Shown: positions 10,001 through 18,530 of the stretch, in pieces
Layout of the letters: the number at the start of each line of letters is the position of its first letter
Position numbering within the stretch: position 1 is the stretch's first letter
Source: Effrenium voratum
Taxonomy: Eukaryota; Sar; Dinophyceae; Suessiales; Symbiodiniaceae
Length of the DNA: 64,000 nucleotides
NCBI GenBank assembly: GCA_963377175.1
Contig: CAUJNA010003748.1
Location: forward strand, 62,001 to 126,000
Reading direction: 5' to 3'
The notes under the pieces: generated by a model
Databases searched by the model: none
What the model was told of the DNA's origin: nothing
The model's input: only the letters and a program-made list of their open reading frames with translations
Program-made: the position numbers and the translations under genes

Positions 10001-10543
10001 TTTACGTTGAAAAATGTTAAAACTGAAATTCTACAGTCTTTGCCAGTTGATAAAATAAGAAGTAATTTTATATTTGCATATTGCTCGACTTGTCATTCTG
10101 CCCAAGGCAGTAGCATTGATGACACCATAACAATTTTTGATTATAACCATTTTTTGGTAAAGAATTATCCAGAATGGATATGGACTGCAATTACAAGGTG
10201 TAGAGATTTAAACAAAGTCAAATTTTATAAATATACGAAAGATATTGATGATGTATTTAATCAAAAATGTATTATGAGTTATTTTGAAAGGAAAATATTA
10301 AATTACAAAGAACAAGACAGGAAAGCCAAAAGAACAATACCTAAAGAAGGTTATGTAAATGCGCAATGGTTTTTAAATAATATCACTAATCAATGTAATT
10401 ACTGCGGATGCGGTTTTTCTATGGATATTAAAAACGGTAATATAATGACAAATCTGACAGCGCAACGTAAATCAAACGAGTTGTCACACGAACTGAATAA
10501 TATTATTCCTTACTGTGTTAGATGCAATTGTAGTTGTAAATGA
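6992..10543 (+). CDS. Family B DNA polymerase-like / SF1 helicase / HNH-like fusion protein
   Basis: 1183 aa. The N-terminal 400 residues hold ENECWINALTDFYSD and an HIKPFYAMVKNSHIYAMNH segment, resembling the region before the polymerase palm in such viral fusions. Polymerase motifs follow: motif A as EIDISKAFTHAF (Asp439), motif B-like KLVANVNYGLLEK (NYG 567-569), and motif C-like VFSVKTDAFTI (Asp678) with Lys in place of the usual first Asp. A superfamily 1 helicase follows: Walker A GTGKS (765-769), Walker B VFDEVYF (DE 829-830), GDTKQL, then QGSSID and WTAITRCRDL near the C-terminus. The tail (about 1135-1183) has CNYCGCGF ... LTAQRKSN ... CVRCNCSC, an HNH/zinc-like module. It should be the replication protein of the element. 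The altered motif C makes polymerase activity uncertain. Confidence 0.7.
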   Translation: MLYIAEHKDKRTIKSKYAFQHRQNLFFVKRYDNFTAAIKATAFSKDIIGKRIFKLIGDSNTEYGIRGDTINNEFSNTLKLLRTEKDFNNYYEQMTAFYDNIDCIKILSVDMVNKDGEKFDILTENLRDATNVSIFNRYIHTPLRMNEDTIHKAISKGNYIENECWINALTDFYSDTIMNERTRNRLTRERVVEIIGRDNFSETGATIHEMEAVFKQFKIPCRIYDCCNKLIYKCDPDINSRHIKPFYAMVKNSHIYAMNHDLKSIQQKQLITKIPTVKASTDYYINEREEPPLYRMIKNIDDILNIKVDEKTKEIYLVSEDNKLSELFFNLVNSGYEPRIRFQAGIISEIKIKFNKTIYIIKTQNLIKTSADGCIAVCDETTYNNMNKAMFNFNKSLFNLSHKSFYNDIDIQILDEARTVVPSGLLCDRGDIKNEIEIDISKAFTHAFITISEIPVFNQFDIWRAFDDTTDIYDLHDLTLYYIEKKTTILKRTGRMLFNKKYCLIYGVFLKQLDNMTRERINILYFKQPSFIHKVEHKNILNELWNTNISEDNEEDKCIKKLVANVNYGLLEKGGATDQKSTVFKNLKEALNYQAEYGGKIHKLTHFTTEQITVDEEQYTAEEEQASYYILNLKDTSRLRNGFRYVKELLLQYHNFRMYQDYSKLYQNGINVFSVKTDAFTIARSDITKARELLIFNNEIGGWRISNDEYIKFPTVDYEITQNELIQIPIYESKTIDIVDEYDTDNIIEIIEQNNPIMIRGALPGTGKSYICQKMVDKNYNVIFICPTNKLLQAFEGEAMTINNFFGINYGDAKLEPFDFTDFDVIVFDEVYFSNLNIYWRIKQFVEQNKHNKIIIATGDTKQLKPVQEITNTRDYEVYTDNIIDNIFEYNILLKECKRLNTQEDKDKLRNIKIDIFENKLPIMKVIEKYFEYTTDISKSINNIAFLNTTCKNVSNEIRKLENRKDEYEVGEFLICREYTTTKTSVFNVNFKYKIVHIGSDGIFTLKNVKTEILQSLPVDKIRSNFIFAYCSTCHSAQGSSIDDTITIFDYNHFLVKNYPEWIWTAITRCRDLNKVKFYKYTKDIDDVFNQKCIMSYFERKILNYKEQDRKAKRTIPKEGYVNAQWFLNNITNQCNYCGCGFSMDIKNGNIMTNLTAQRKSNELSHELNNIIPYCVRCNCSCK

Positions 10544-10569
10544 TAATAATTTAAATAATATTTTAATAT

Positions 10570-10598
10570 TTCTTGTAAAAAAAGTATTTAAAGAAATA
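10570..10598 (+). promoter_or_regulatory. Shared promoter-like element, copy 4
   Basis: TTCTTGTAAAAAAAGTATTT followed by AAAGAAATA, 24 bp before ATG 10,623. It differs from copy 2 by one extra A in the central run. Confidence 0.7.
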
Positions 10599-10622
10599 AA
10601 AACTATATATATTATAATAGAA

Positions 10623-11165
10623 ATGGTGGAAACCGAAATCAATAATTATATCAATAAGAAATGCTACAACTGTTGCCACTTCAAAAAGGAAAATATGGAA
10701 TTATATAAATTAAATTTACCTAATGGAATAGTTAATAATATTATTGATTATTCAATGGATGAAGAAGATGAATGTAACATTTGTCAGGAATGGAGAGATA
10801 ATCAAGAATTAATCAGATGTCATTTAAATCTGAAAAGAAGACATAATAGAAATGTTGAAGACGACATTATAATATTTTTAACTGTGTATAAAATACCACC
10901 TTATAGCTATGTTAGAGCATTTCTCAAAATCGGTAAGAAAAAGTATGAAATGATTAAACACATATTATGGATGTTGTTACATCGTAGAAGAGAAGAGTGT
11001 GATTTAAAAGAAGACATTAAATCATATATTGAAAGTGAAAAGTTTAATGTGAAAAATACCGTGAGAGATATCAATATTATTTTTGAACTGATGCATGACA
11101 AACGTAAGATATATACACAATTTAATAGTCATCAATTAACTTATTATCCTGAACTGAAATTATAA
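10623..11165 (+). CDS. Cys-rich (CxxC...CxxC) protein, family member 2
   Basis: 180 aa from ATG 10,623. The frame is open further upstream, but that overlaps the polymerase gene's end and lies before the promoter-like element. The N-terminus KKCYNCCHFKKENMELYKLN and then ECNICQEWRD gives the family's two CxxC pairs. The rest is helical and charged (EDDIIIFLTVYKIPPYSYVR, VRAFLKIGKKKYEMIKHILW) and ends YYPELKL. It is very close to the following gene at 11,287 (same N-terminus for about 45 residues), so the two are a recent tandem duplication. More distantly it resembles 4746-5546. The frame is intact. Function unknown. Confidence 0.65.
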   Translation: MVETEINNYINKKCYNCCHFKKENMELYKLNLPNGIVNNIIDYSMDEEDECNICQEWRDNQELIRCHLNLKRRHNRNVEDDIIIFLTVYKIPPYSYVRAFLKIGKKKYEMIKHILWMLLHRRREECDLKEDIKSYIESEKFNVKNTVRDINIIFELMHDKRKIYTQFNSHQLTYYPELKL

Positions 11166-11230
11166 TCATAATATAATAATAACATGTAAAATATTATATG
11201 TTATTATTATATTTCAATATTTAATGTTAT

Positions 11231-11258
11231 TTCTTGGAAAAAAGTATTTAAAGAAATA
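11231..11258 (+). promoter_or_regulatory. Shared promoter-like element, copy 5
   Basis: TTCTTGGAAAAAAGTATTTA followed by AAGAAATA, 28 bp before ATG 11,287. One T-to-G change relative to copy 2. Confidence 0.7.
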
Positions 11259-11286
11259 AAAGCTATATATTATTATATAGTGTGTA

Positions 11287-11812
11287 ATGGCGGAAACCGA
11301 AATCCATAATTATATCAATAAGAAATGCTATGACTGTTGCCACTTCAAAAAGGAAAATATGGAATTATATAAATTAAATTTACCTAATGGAATAGTTAAT
11401 AATATTGTTGATTATTCTTTGGGTAAAGAAAATATATGCAGAACATGTAAAAAATGGAGATATTACCAAGACGCAATCGAATATAATTTAGATATTAAAA
11501 GGTTTAATAAAAGAAATGTTGAAGATGACATTTTGATATTTTTAACTGTGTATGAAATACCGCCTTATGATTATGTTAAAGCATTTCTTAAAATCAGTAA
11601 GAAAAAGTATGAAATTATTGACTACATATTATGGGCATTGATTTATCATAAAATGGAAGGGGTTGATGTAAAAAAAAATCATTAAATTATTTATTGAAAG
11701 TGAAAAGTTTAATGTTAAAAATACAGTGAGAGATATTAATAGTATTATTAAAATGATGTATGAAAGAGGAAAGATATATCAATTAAATAGTTATCCTGAA
11801 TTTAAATTATAA
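11287..11812 (+). pseudogene. Cys-rich (CxxC...CxxC) protein, family member 3, frameshifted in an A9 run
   Basis: The open part (11,287-11,685, 132 aa) repeats the N-terminus of member 2 (KKCYDCCHFKKENMELYKLN; second pair CRTCKKWR). Translation stops soon after an A9 run at 11,670-11,678. In another frame the homology to member 2 resumes at once (FIESEKFNVKNTVRDINSI) and runs to a stop at 11,810-11,812 ending YPEFKL. A one-base homopolymer slip explains this. The promoter-like element and start codon are intact, so either decay is recent or the slip is a sequencing error. It is the last gene of the AT-rich element. Confidence 0.7.
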
Positions 11813-11900
11813 CCATACTATAATAATAACATTTATACCCTTATATGTTATAATTATAATGTAAGTATAGCGTTTTATATATTGAAGATAAAATCCTACA

Positions 11901-12296
11901 AGGTGGGCCATGCGCAACTCCGGAATATCCAAAATTTGAAAAATGATTAATTATTTGTCTTCTCATTGAATTATTGAAAATGTTGTTTCTTATTGAATAA
12001 TTCTTCTTAAAATGATATATATATTTATCTCTTTTGAAAAAAATATATTTTCTAAAATATTTTGGAAAATGTGTGTTTTTGAAAATAAACATGTTTAGGT
12101 GTATTGATTTTTTCAAAAAATAATTCAATTTTTGTTTTGGTATGCAGTACTAAAAAATATTTATCAAAATGTGTTTAGACTGTTTCAAAAAATGTTTTAA
12201 AATGGCTGTTTTGAGGCGCTTATTCAAAAAATGCAAAAAAACCTAGGGTAGACCCTAGACTTTTGAGTCCGAAAAAAGTTGCGCATGGCCCTACCT
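11901..12296. mobile_element. About 396-bp element with 19/20-bp terminal inverted repeats (MITE-like)
   Basis: AGGTGGGCCATGCGCAACT at 11,901-11,919 is matched in inverted orientation at 12,277-12,296, with a single inserted base in the right copy. The interior is A/T-rich, non-coding and includes a small palindrome CTAGGGTAGACCCTAG near the right end (about 12,243-12,258). No clear target duplication is visible. The element lies exactly where AT-rich viral DNA gives way to GC-rich host DNA. It could be a MITE inserted at the junction or a piece connected with the viral end. Confidence 0.6.
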
Positions 12297-12299
12297 AAC

Positions 12300-12654
12300 T
12301 CAAACATGGTGATATATCGCACCTGTCTCAAAGTGGGATGCCATCGGATTCCCATCCTCGTTGACTAATTTGTCACTTCGAAGAGATCCCCAAATGGCGG
12401 GCTGCTGGGAAATGCCAAACGTCTTGGCAACTTCTATTAACAGCCAGTCGCTGGCCGCATCAAAAATGCTGCATCAAAATGGGCAACGGATTTCCTGGCA
12501 AGGGTCTGTATGCCAGCGAGCCATCGTTGATCGGGCCAGGCGGGTGCGCGTGCGAATGGAGGTGCAAATGAATCGCCACTTCCGCCATGAGGTTCCAGAA
12601 GGCCTCTTGATGGGCGCCTTTGAGCCAAATCGATGCGCTGCGGGCCGAATACAA
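12300..12654 (-). pseudogene. Possible C-terminal coding fragment, frameshifted
   Basis: Minus-strand frames read GAHQEAFWNLMAEVAIHLHL and PGPINDGSLAYRPLPGNPLP, then, after a shift near 12,465, DWLLIEVAKTFGISQQPAIW through GNPMASHFETGAIYHHV to a stop at 12,300-12,302. The residue mix looks protein-like rather than random, but I do not recognise it and there is no start. It may be an exon end of a host gene or a relic of a mobile element. Confidence 0.25.
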
Positions 12655-14622
12655 CGGGTCGACCCGGCAGCCGGATCTACATCCACGCGCTCATCAGAAT
12701 CCAGGGCCCGATTTACAGGATAGGATGTCCTTTTGGTGTTGTTTAAAGAAAGACCACAGGACAACTTTCCGTTCGGTCCCCTGGAGCACGAGCGGTGGAG
12801 CTTCTCTTGGCCGAAGCACACGCAGGTCACTGCCGACTCCGAGTCCTGTGCGGCGCCACGTCGTAGATGGTTGGGAGCCGAGCATGTGTTACACACTCAG
12901 AGCCTGATTTGTTCAAATGACCAGCCCTAAAAGAGTCTGTTCACATGGACGGTGTCCTGCAACTCTTGCACTGGGCGAAGGTCTGCATTCGGGTCCGCTT
13001 CCTTCTTCGCCTGCGCATGAGGGGTCAGCCACTCGAGATCCACCCGTCCTGTTCTCTCAGTTGGGTCTCGCTAATCGTTGCTCGGACACCCACTTGCGAC
13101 CATCCACTATCCTGCTCAAATCGGACTAAAGGCTTGCAGGACATGGATGCCTCTAGCTTACGTACCTAGTTCAAGTCGAACCCACCTCACTTTGGAGGCG
13201 TGCTGAAAGTGACAAAGCCAAGCATGGTCTACGGGGAGTTCAACCCTTATGGCGTCCCTTTCGGGAGTTTTTCCCACCCCCTAAAAACCAGGGCCCCTCA
13301 CGCATGACTGCCCACTTGCCCACCGCATACCATGGGAATTGGAGAGTAGGAGACTTGGGGATGGCCTCTCTCCCTCTCTGCCTCTCATATTCTCAACAGT
13401 GATTTTAGGGTTCCCGACTTTTGACACGTGCATCACTCATACGTCACATAGCCACGTCACCATTTCGAGCCTGCTTCATGGCCTTGGTGCCCTTCAGCGA
13501 GGGCCGCAGCACCCCAGAGGCCTGGCCAAGGCTTCGGCCCGTGGCTTCGAAGCCGCAGCTTTGCGCTTGATTGGTGGAGGGATGCGTCCAGTATGCATCC
13601 CCACCAAGTAGGCAGTCTTCCATGTTTGTTGAAAAATAAGATCCCACACAAAGTGAGTGGCTTCCCGTCGTTGTCCTTTTTGAAACTGTTCTTTAAACAA
13701 TGGCCTCCAGTTGGACTCCTTCAGGGGGGCGGTTCACAATCTTGAGGCACACCGCATGATTCTGTTCAATCGCATTGGTGGGCATGTCCTGCCGCCAACC
13801 AGCCTCAGGAGTCTCTGATGCCCCCCCCGAACCCCAAATGTGGAATGTCCTTTGCAGTTTCATTCCAACTAGATGTACCTAACATCATCCCAAAAGGAGA
13901 CAAGTACAGGTCTCCTGGCTTTAGGCGCCATGCTTCCATTCCGGAAGGTGAGAAAAACCCCGATTCCAAAAGCAAGGCACGGTGTGCCTTGTTTCCGCGC
14001 TCGCCGGGGCCGCCAAACCATGACCTGGGCCAGGTCCAATGTGTACGCCCACACCCGCGCACACGTTCCCCGGTCCATTGGGAAGGGTCCTGTATCGGGG
14101 GTACGGTTCCCTTTCCATACTTTAGCGAAATCACATCCAAATCGGCGAAACATAGAAACCCCCAAACCCCCAAAACCGAAAACGGCCCAAAGCAGGGGAG
14201 ATGTGGTACCTGGGGGCACCATTGTGGGACACAAAAGCACAGAGAAACACCTCCGACCCTCAAAACGAAAAAGCTCAAAACCATCGGGTGCGGCCCGGTG
14301 CGGCGGTTCACTTTACGGGGGTTGCCGGGAGGTCGGGAGCTATTGCCACCCGAGGGCCATACAAAACAATGCATCAGCGCAACAACATCATCCTCTACCC
14401 CCGCGCCAGTCGCGACCGGCGCCCTGATTCGGAAACAAGAACACCGGACTCGGAAACTAAAGCCCCTGACTCGGAAACCAACGGGACTAGGAAACTACAG
14501 CCGCTGGTTCGGAAACTGCTACCGTCCCAACCCTCCCGATTGTCCCAACCGTCGTTTTTGTATTTAAAAAAACAAATAAATAAAAATATATGTTGCGCGT
14601 TCATGTTTTCTGAATTGCGCGT
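12655..14622. other. GC-rich host flank without a supportable gene
   Basis: Many overlapping ORFs occur on both strands here, as expected in GC-rich DNA with few stops, but none has recognisable motifs or consistent protein-like composition. A minus-strand piece near 13,500-13,700 (HFVWDLIFQQTWKTAYLVGM) is mildly exon-like. A G/C-rich short-unit stretch with repeated ACTCGGAAAC-like blocks lies at about 14,425-14,520. Nothing else is evident. Confidence 0.3.
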
Positions 14623-14627
14623 TTGTG

Positions 14628-14862
14628 ACTCAAAGGAGAGGGAAACACAGTTTTCTCAACAACGGGGGAACCCGGGACCTTAAAAGGAACGAGCCCCGCC
14701 GTGACTGCGACCTCTCCCTTAACTTGTGGGCAGCGCGTGCAACGCGCTCTTTTCCTTGAACCAAATGACAACATGCGGACATGTTGTCCAGCCTTGCAAC
14801 TTGTATCATGGGTTCCTACCTCATGAACCTCTGGGCCATAAATGTCATCGTGATAATTGACT
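14628..14862 (-). repeat. 3' LTR
   Basis: 235 bp, matching 35,568-35,802 except for four substitutions (in the stretches 14,684-14,692, 14,760 and 14,792). Preceded on its left by TTGTG, the target duplication. The ends are short imperfect inverted repeats (ACTCAA/TTGACT on the plus strand). In the element's orientation it is immediately preceded by a polypurine tract. Confidence 0.9.
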
Positions 14863-14870
14863 CCCCCCTC
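14863..14870 (-). promoter_or_regulatory. Polypurine tract of the LTR element
   Basis: On the minus strand GAGGGGGG directly abuts the 3' LTR, the expected position of the plus-strand DNA synthesis primer. The 5' LTR has no such tract outside it, consistent with element polarity. Confidence 0.75.
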
Positions 14871-15016
14871 ATTGACGGCACTGAGGGAGTGTCTTGGGCG
14901 CATTACCACGCCAACTTGAAGTCAAGTTTACATCACAACGACTGACGCAAGTTATTCAAGCATCGCCCAGTCACTTGCACACTTTTGGATTTTTTTTGCG
15001 GACATGCTGCAGCGCA

Positions 15017-15292
15017 CTAGGCGGCTGCTTTAGCGGATCTACTTTCACGCACATCTTCAAGCTTCTCTGGAAGGTCAACACGAATGCCGAGCAACCTGAT
15101 GGCATGGTCCCACTTGTTGGGAGGAAGTGCTTTAGTGAAAATGTCTGCTGACTGCATGTCTGTTTGGACATATTCTATTGAGATGCGTTCGCTTTCAAGC
15201 TGCTCTGCAATGCAAGCGAGGTTCACCTTGTGCGTGCGTTGTACACAGCGTAGCTTGGATGAGAAACCCTTCTTTGCTACGAGGATGGTCGC
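15017..15292 (-). pseudogene. RNase H C-terminal tail of the LTR element
   Basis: The minus-strand frame starts abruptly near 15,292 with ATILVAKKGFSSKLRCVQRT and continues HKVNLACIAEQLESERISIE, then YVQTDMQSADIFTKALPPNK to a stop at 15,017. The ADIFTKAL motif is the classic end of Copia RNase H. There is no start codon; it is the continuation of the RNase H that lies inverted at 15,295-16,330. Confidence 0.8.
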
Positions 15293-15294
15293 AA

Positions 15295-16330
15295 ACTTGG
15301 ATCAGACTCCCGCCTGAGCTCCGGCCAAGGTGGTGGCGCGAGCGTTTCGTGAAACCTGTGGTTTTGCTCGTTAAAGCTCTTTATTGGCATCCTGACGCTG
15401 GCGGACTCTGGGAGGCACACCTCAAAGGTTTCATTAGTGAACTTGGAGGGCGTGAAGTCGCAGAGTTTCCTGGAAACTTCTGGTTCAAGGAGTCCGGGTT
15501 ACTTCTCTCGACATACGTCGACGACTTGACGTTGGCCGGCCCCAGCCACCTTCATAAAGACTTCTGGGAAAAGTTAACGAGACTGGTAGACATAGAACCC
15601 CCAGAAGACATATATCGGGCGCTAGGCGGGAATCACCTTTTGATAAATGCTCCGAAGGACCCGATTGAACCTGATCTTAATGCCGCAATGGGCAGCTTGA
15701 AAGGGGGCATGGCGTTCGACATGCGAGATTATGCTCGTCAAACGGTTGCGTTATATCTTGAGGTTGCACAGCTAAAAACTGAAAAGTTGCGTGATGCCAC
15801 CACTCCATTCTGTCCCGCTGGATCTTTAGACCCTGCAGATGACGCCTTGGAGGGTGAGCTCGGCTTCGCCGCTTGCCGCGTGTTGATGAAGGCGTTATGG
15901 TTGGGGCGTTTGGCACGCCCGGACCTGGTCAAGCCGATTGGTGACCTTGCTTCCTTTGTTCAGAAATGGTCTAGGAACTGCGATAAGCAGTTACACAGGC
16001 TTGTCTGCTACATTAACAGCACGGTGAACAGCACCCTACTTGGCACAGTTCAGGATTCGACTGATGAGTTGCATCTGTCTCTCTATGTGGACGTAGATTT
16101 CGCTGGAGAACGAGACGCAAAATCAACGTCCGGCGGTTTCTTGGTTTTGAGTGGTCCACATACGCACTTTCCCCTCGCGTGGTTGTCGAAAAGGCAGACC
16201 TCGGTCTCCCGATCGACGACCGAGGCGGAAATAGTGTCTCTTGCGTACTCCCTGTACCAGGAGGCACTACCTGCGCTCAGCTTATGGGAGCTGATCTTGG
16301 ACAGGCCATTTCATCTCAAGATCCATGAGG
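15295..16330 (+). pseudogene. Reverse transcriptase-RNase H block, inverted within its own retrotransposon
   Basis: The plus-strand frame reads TWIRLPPELRPRWW at the left end, LLVKALYWHPDAGGLWEAHL, then the RT catalytic box STYVDDLTLAG (YVDD codons 15,514-15,525). Copia RNase H follows: SLYVDVDFAGERDAKSTSGG, SRSTTEAEIVSLAYSLYQEA, ending FHLKIHED at about 16,330. Both ends fit exactly onto minus-strand pieces on either side: the pre-RT region ends QALLKSK next to 16,342, and the RNase H tail begins at 15,292. The block thus matches a 1.04-kb inversion. Its frame is intact although it could no longer be expressed with the element. ACTTGGAT occurs at both borders (15,295-15,302 and 16,342-16,349). 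Confidence 0.85.
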
Positions 16331-16341
16331 ATATTCAGGGT

Positions 16342-17861
16342 ACTTGGATTTCAGCAGTGCTTGTACGTAAGCCTTTATAGCGTCCGCTGTTGTGGTGGAA
16401 TTCCCTGGCAGGGATCCGTAAGCAAGACAGTTATTAAGACCTTGTACGCTCGTGGGATTAGCTCCCAATTCTTGGTATACAGCCGCTGCACCATGTTCGT
16501 CTTTCGCACAGTCTCCGCGATACACTATCCTACCTTTCATCTTTTGAAGGTGCTTCGCGAGTTCGGCGAACTTGACGGATGCTAGCGACATCAACTGCCC
16601 GAAGTGAACTTTTACACTGGATCGTCGCGCCTCAGCGACTTGATCGTACTCTCGGACTGAATTTAGATCCCAAACACCGGCCTTCTCCAGGCCTGTGGCT
16701 TCAAGTCGAACGGCTTCAAGGGCTTCCGGGGAAGCCAACATTTCGGCACGTGACAAGAGTCTAGTCACCATTGCGGTGATTTCAGGATCCTTCTCCTCCT
16801 TGACTTGTCCTAGGGAATGTGCGATGAGATTTTCAACATCAAGAACTTGTTCGAGGATGTCGTGACACTTTTCATCGGACTCGACAGCAATACCTATATC
16901 TTCCAAACCAGAGAGAGGGGATATGTGTTTTAGCTGCTGTTCACGTTCCCGGTGGTCGAGAGGCAATGGCACTTGGACAGGCATCGCAGGCATGCCTTCG
17001 GGGTAGAAAGCGGTCTTTGCGGTCTTGTTACCTGCTGCAAGCGAGTGATTAAACCCTTTTTCGTGCGGACACTTGAATGCGCTTGGCGCAGATGCGAGGG
17101 TGCTATTGCTGGTCATGACTTTCCATGGCTTTTTGATGGGGCAACCGTTGCTGTCCTTTAGACCTAGGGCGCAACCGTGGAAGGTCGCTGGGGTGAAGAC
17201 CTGTGCGTATTCCCTAAAGAATGCAGCAACATCATCCCTAGCCCAGCTGTCACAATCCCTTGGCCATTCAAACGAAACACTACCCCCCTGATGGAGGACA
17301 GTCTCAGCGTGACGTCTGAATCTGGAGAACAACTCTCTCGACTCTCTAACCTTTTGTTTCAATTTCTTTTTGAATTGGCTTATGCTGATCCGGATGTGCA
17401 GGGAATTGCGGCCCAGAGATTGGGTTTATCCCAACCTTCTATCTGTGACTGCAATCGGATTTCTCCTTCATCTGTGCTAAGGTCGATGAACTCTTTAGCC
17501 AGCCTAACATGCGTATTCAAACATCACAGGCAACTTATCCATGCGTGCCTGACGTTTGCGGGCACGATGATTTCCTACCACAAATTGCTTGGGCGGCGGA
17601 GCTTCAACCTCTGCGCTGCACGGCATGCACCTGTAGTGATAACGCAATCGGACTGGATGGGTTTTAACTTGAACACCCTGGAGATGCGTTTCGCCGTTAA
17701 AAGTTTCCCTGATGACTGTTGGGGCGTTTATGACTTTAGCTGCTAAATGCCCCCTATCGTCGTTAAATGTCCCCAGGTCCCTTAATTGGGTGGCCAAAAC
17801 ACCTTCCTCTAAAGATGTTGCGTCTTCTTGTAGCTGGGCGACATGTAGCCCTGTCTATGAC
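16342..17861 (-). pseudogene. Pre-RT region of the Copia polyprotein (FEWPR...W domain to start of RT)
   Basis: From about 17,861 the minus strand reads DDRGHLAAKVINAPTVIRET, KQFVVGNHRARKRQARMDKL, then after a frame change VSFEWPRDCDSW, HGCALGLKDSNGCPIKKPW and TAFYPEGM, a domain I associate with dinoflagellate Copia polyproteins upstream of RT. A helical region follows (LEQVLDVENLIAHSLGQVKE), then VWDLNSVREYDQVAEARR and the RT start GRIVYRGDCAKDEHGAAAVY ... ADAIKAYVQALLKSK. The large open piece is 17,362-16,316. The FEWPR domain's function is unknown to me; the spacing of FEWP and KPW elements resembles degenerate methyltransferase-like folds, but this is weak. Confidence 0.7.
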
Positions 17862-18009
17862 TTCTGAGCGTCGAGGCTTCAGGGATAAACAGCGTGAAAC
17901 ATGTTGGGCACTATATATACTGCATCTAAACCTTCTTCTAGCAGCACATTTCTACCATGTTTCGAGTGATTCCTGTCCACGGGCGATGACGTGACCACCT
18001 GTTGCCAGG

Positions 18010-18180
18010 CATGTCCACACATTTTGTCACGCATGCGGTTGAACGTTGACCACCCACGACGTTAACATGTGTGTTGATCGCTTGGCCACCCATGTCGCAT
18101 GTTCACAGCGCATGTTGCCACTCATGCTTGCCACTCATGCTTGCCACTCACGTAGCCACGCACGTTGATATTGTGACTCG
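18010..18180. repeat. CATG-type minisatellite, patch 1
   Basis: Degenerate tandem units of the form CCACTCATGCTTG or CACGCATG. Similar patches lie at 18,990-19,110, 20,990-21,215, 22,225-22,335, 24,665-24,900 and 27,825-27,925. Confidence 0.7.
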
Positions 18181-18530
18181 TGTCGGTGTTGCTCATATCA
18201 GCATATGATTGGTGTTTGACCTGGTCCATTGGCTTGCGAGTTTTGGCTCTGCGCATGCGTGCGGGCGCTCGGCCTCTCGCGCGCCCGCCGTTCGCTCAGC
18301 TGCTCAGTCAAGGTGCGATTCGTGCGCTTGACCCGCTTGCGCCTTGCAGCTCGGGCTTAAGCGCACGGTGGCTCGCGACTGAGCCTCCGCTCAAAGGACG
18401 TAGCAGCAATAGCTTCGCTTCGTCTGATCTCATGCGAGCGCAGGACCCAGAAAGCCCGCTAGCTCGCCTTGGAGGACTCGCGCGCATCCGGCACCGATCG
18501 ATTGATTTTTTCCTTTGCAGGAGCTTGACC

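Noticed and set aside
13818..14567. Overlapping plus- and minus-strand ORFs of 120-249 aa
   Set aside because: Several frames on both strands are open at once with Pro/Arg/Gly-rich composition, the signature of GC-rich non-coding DNA.
15178..15294. N-terminal extension of the plus-strand RT ORF
   Set aside because: These codons are antisense to the RNase H tail (minus strand); the true RT-derived sequence begins at 15,295.
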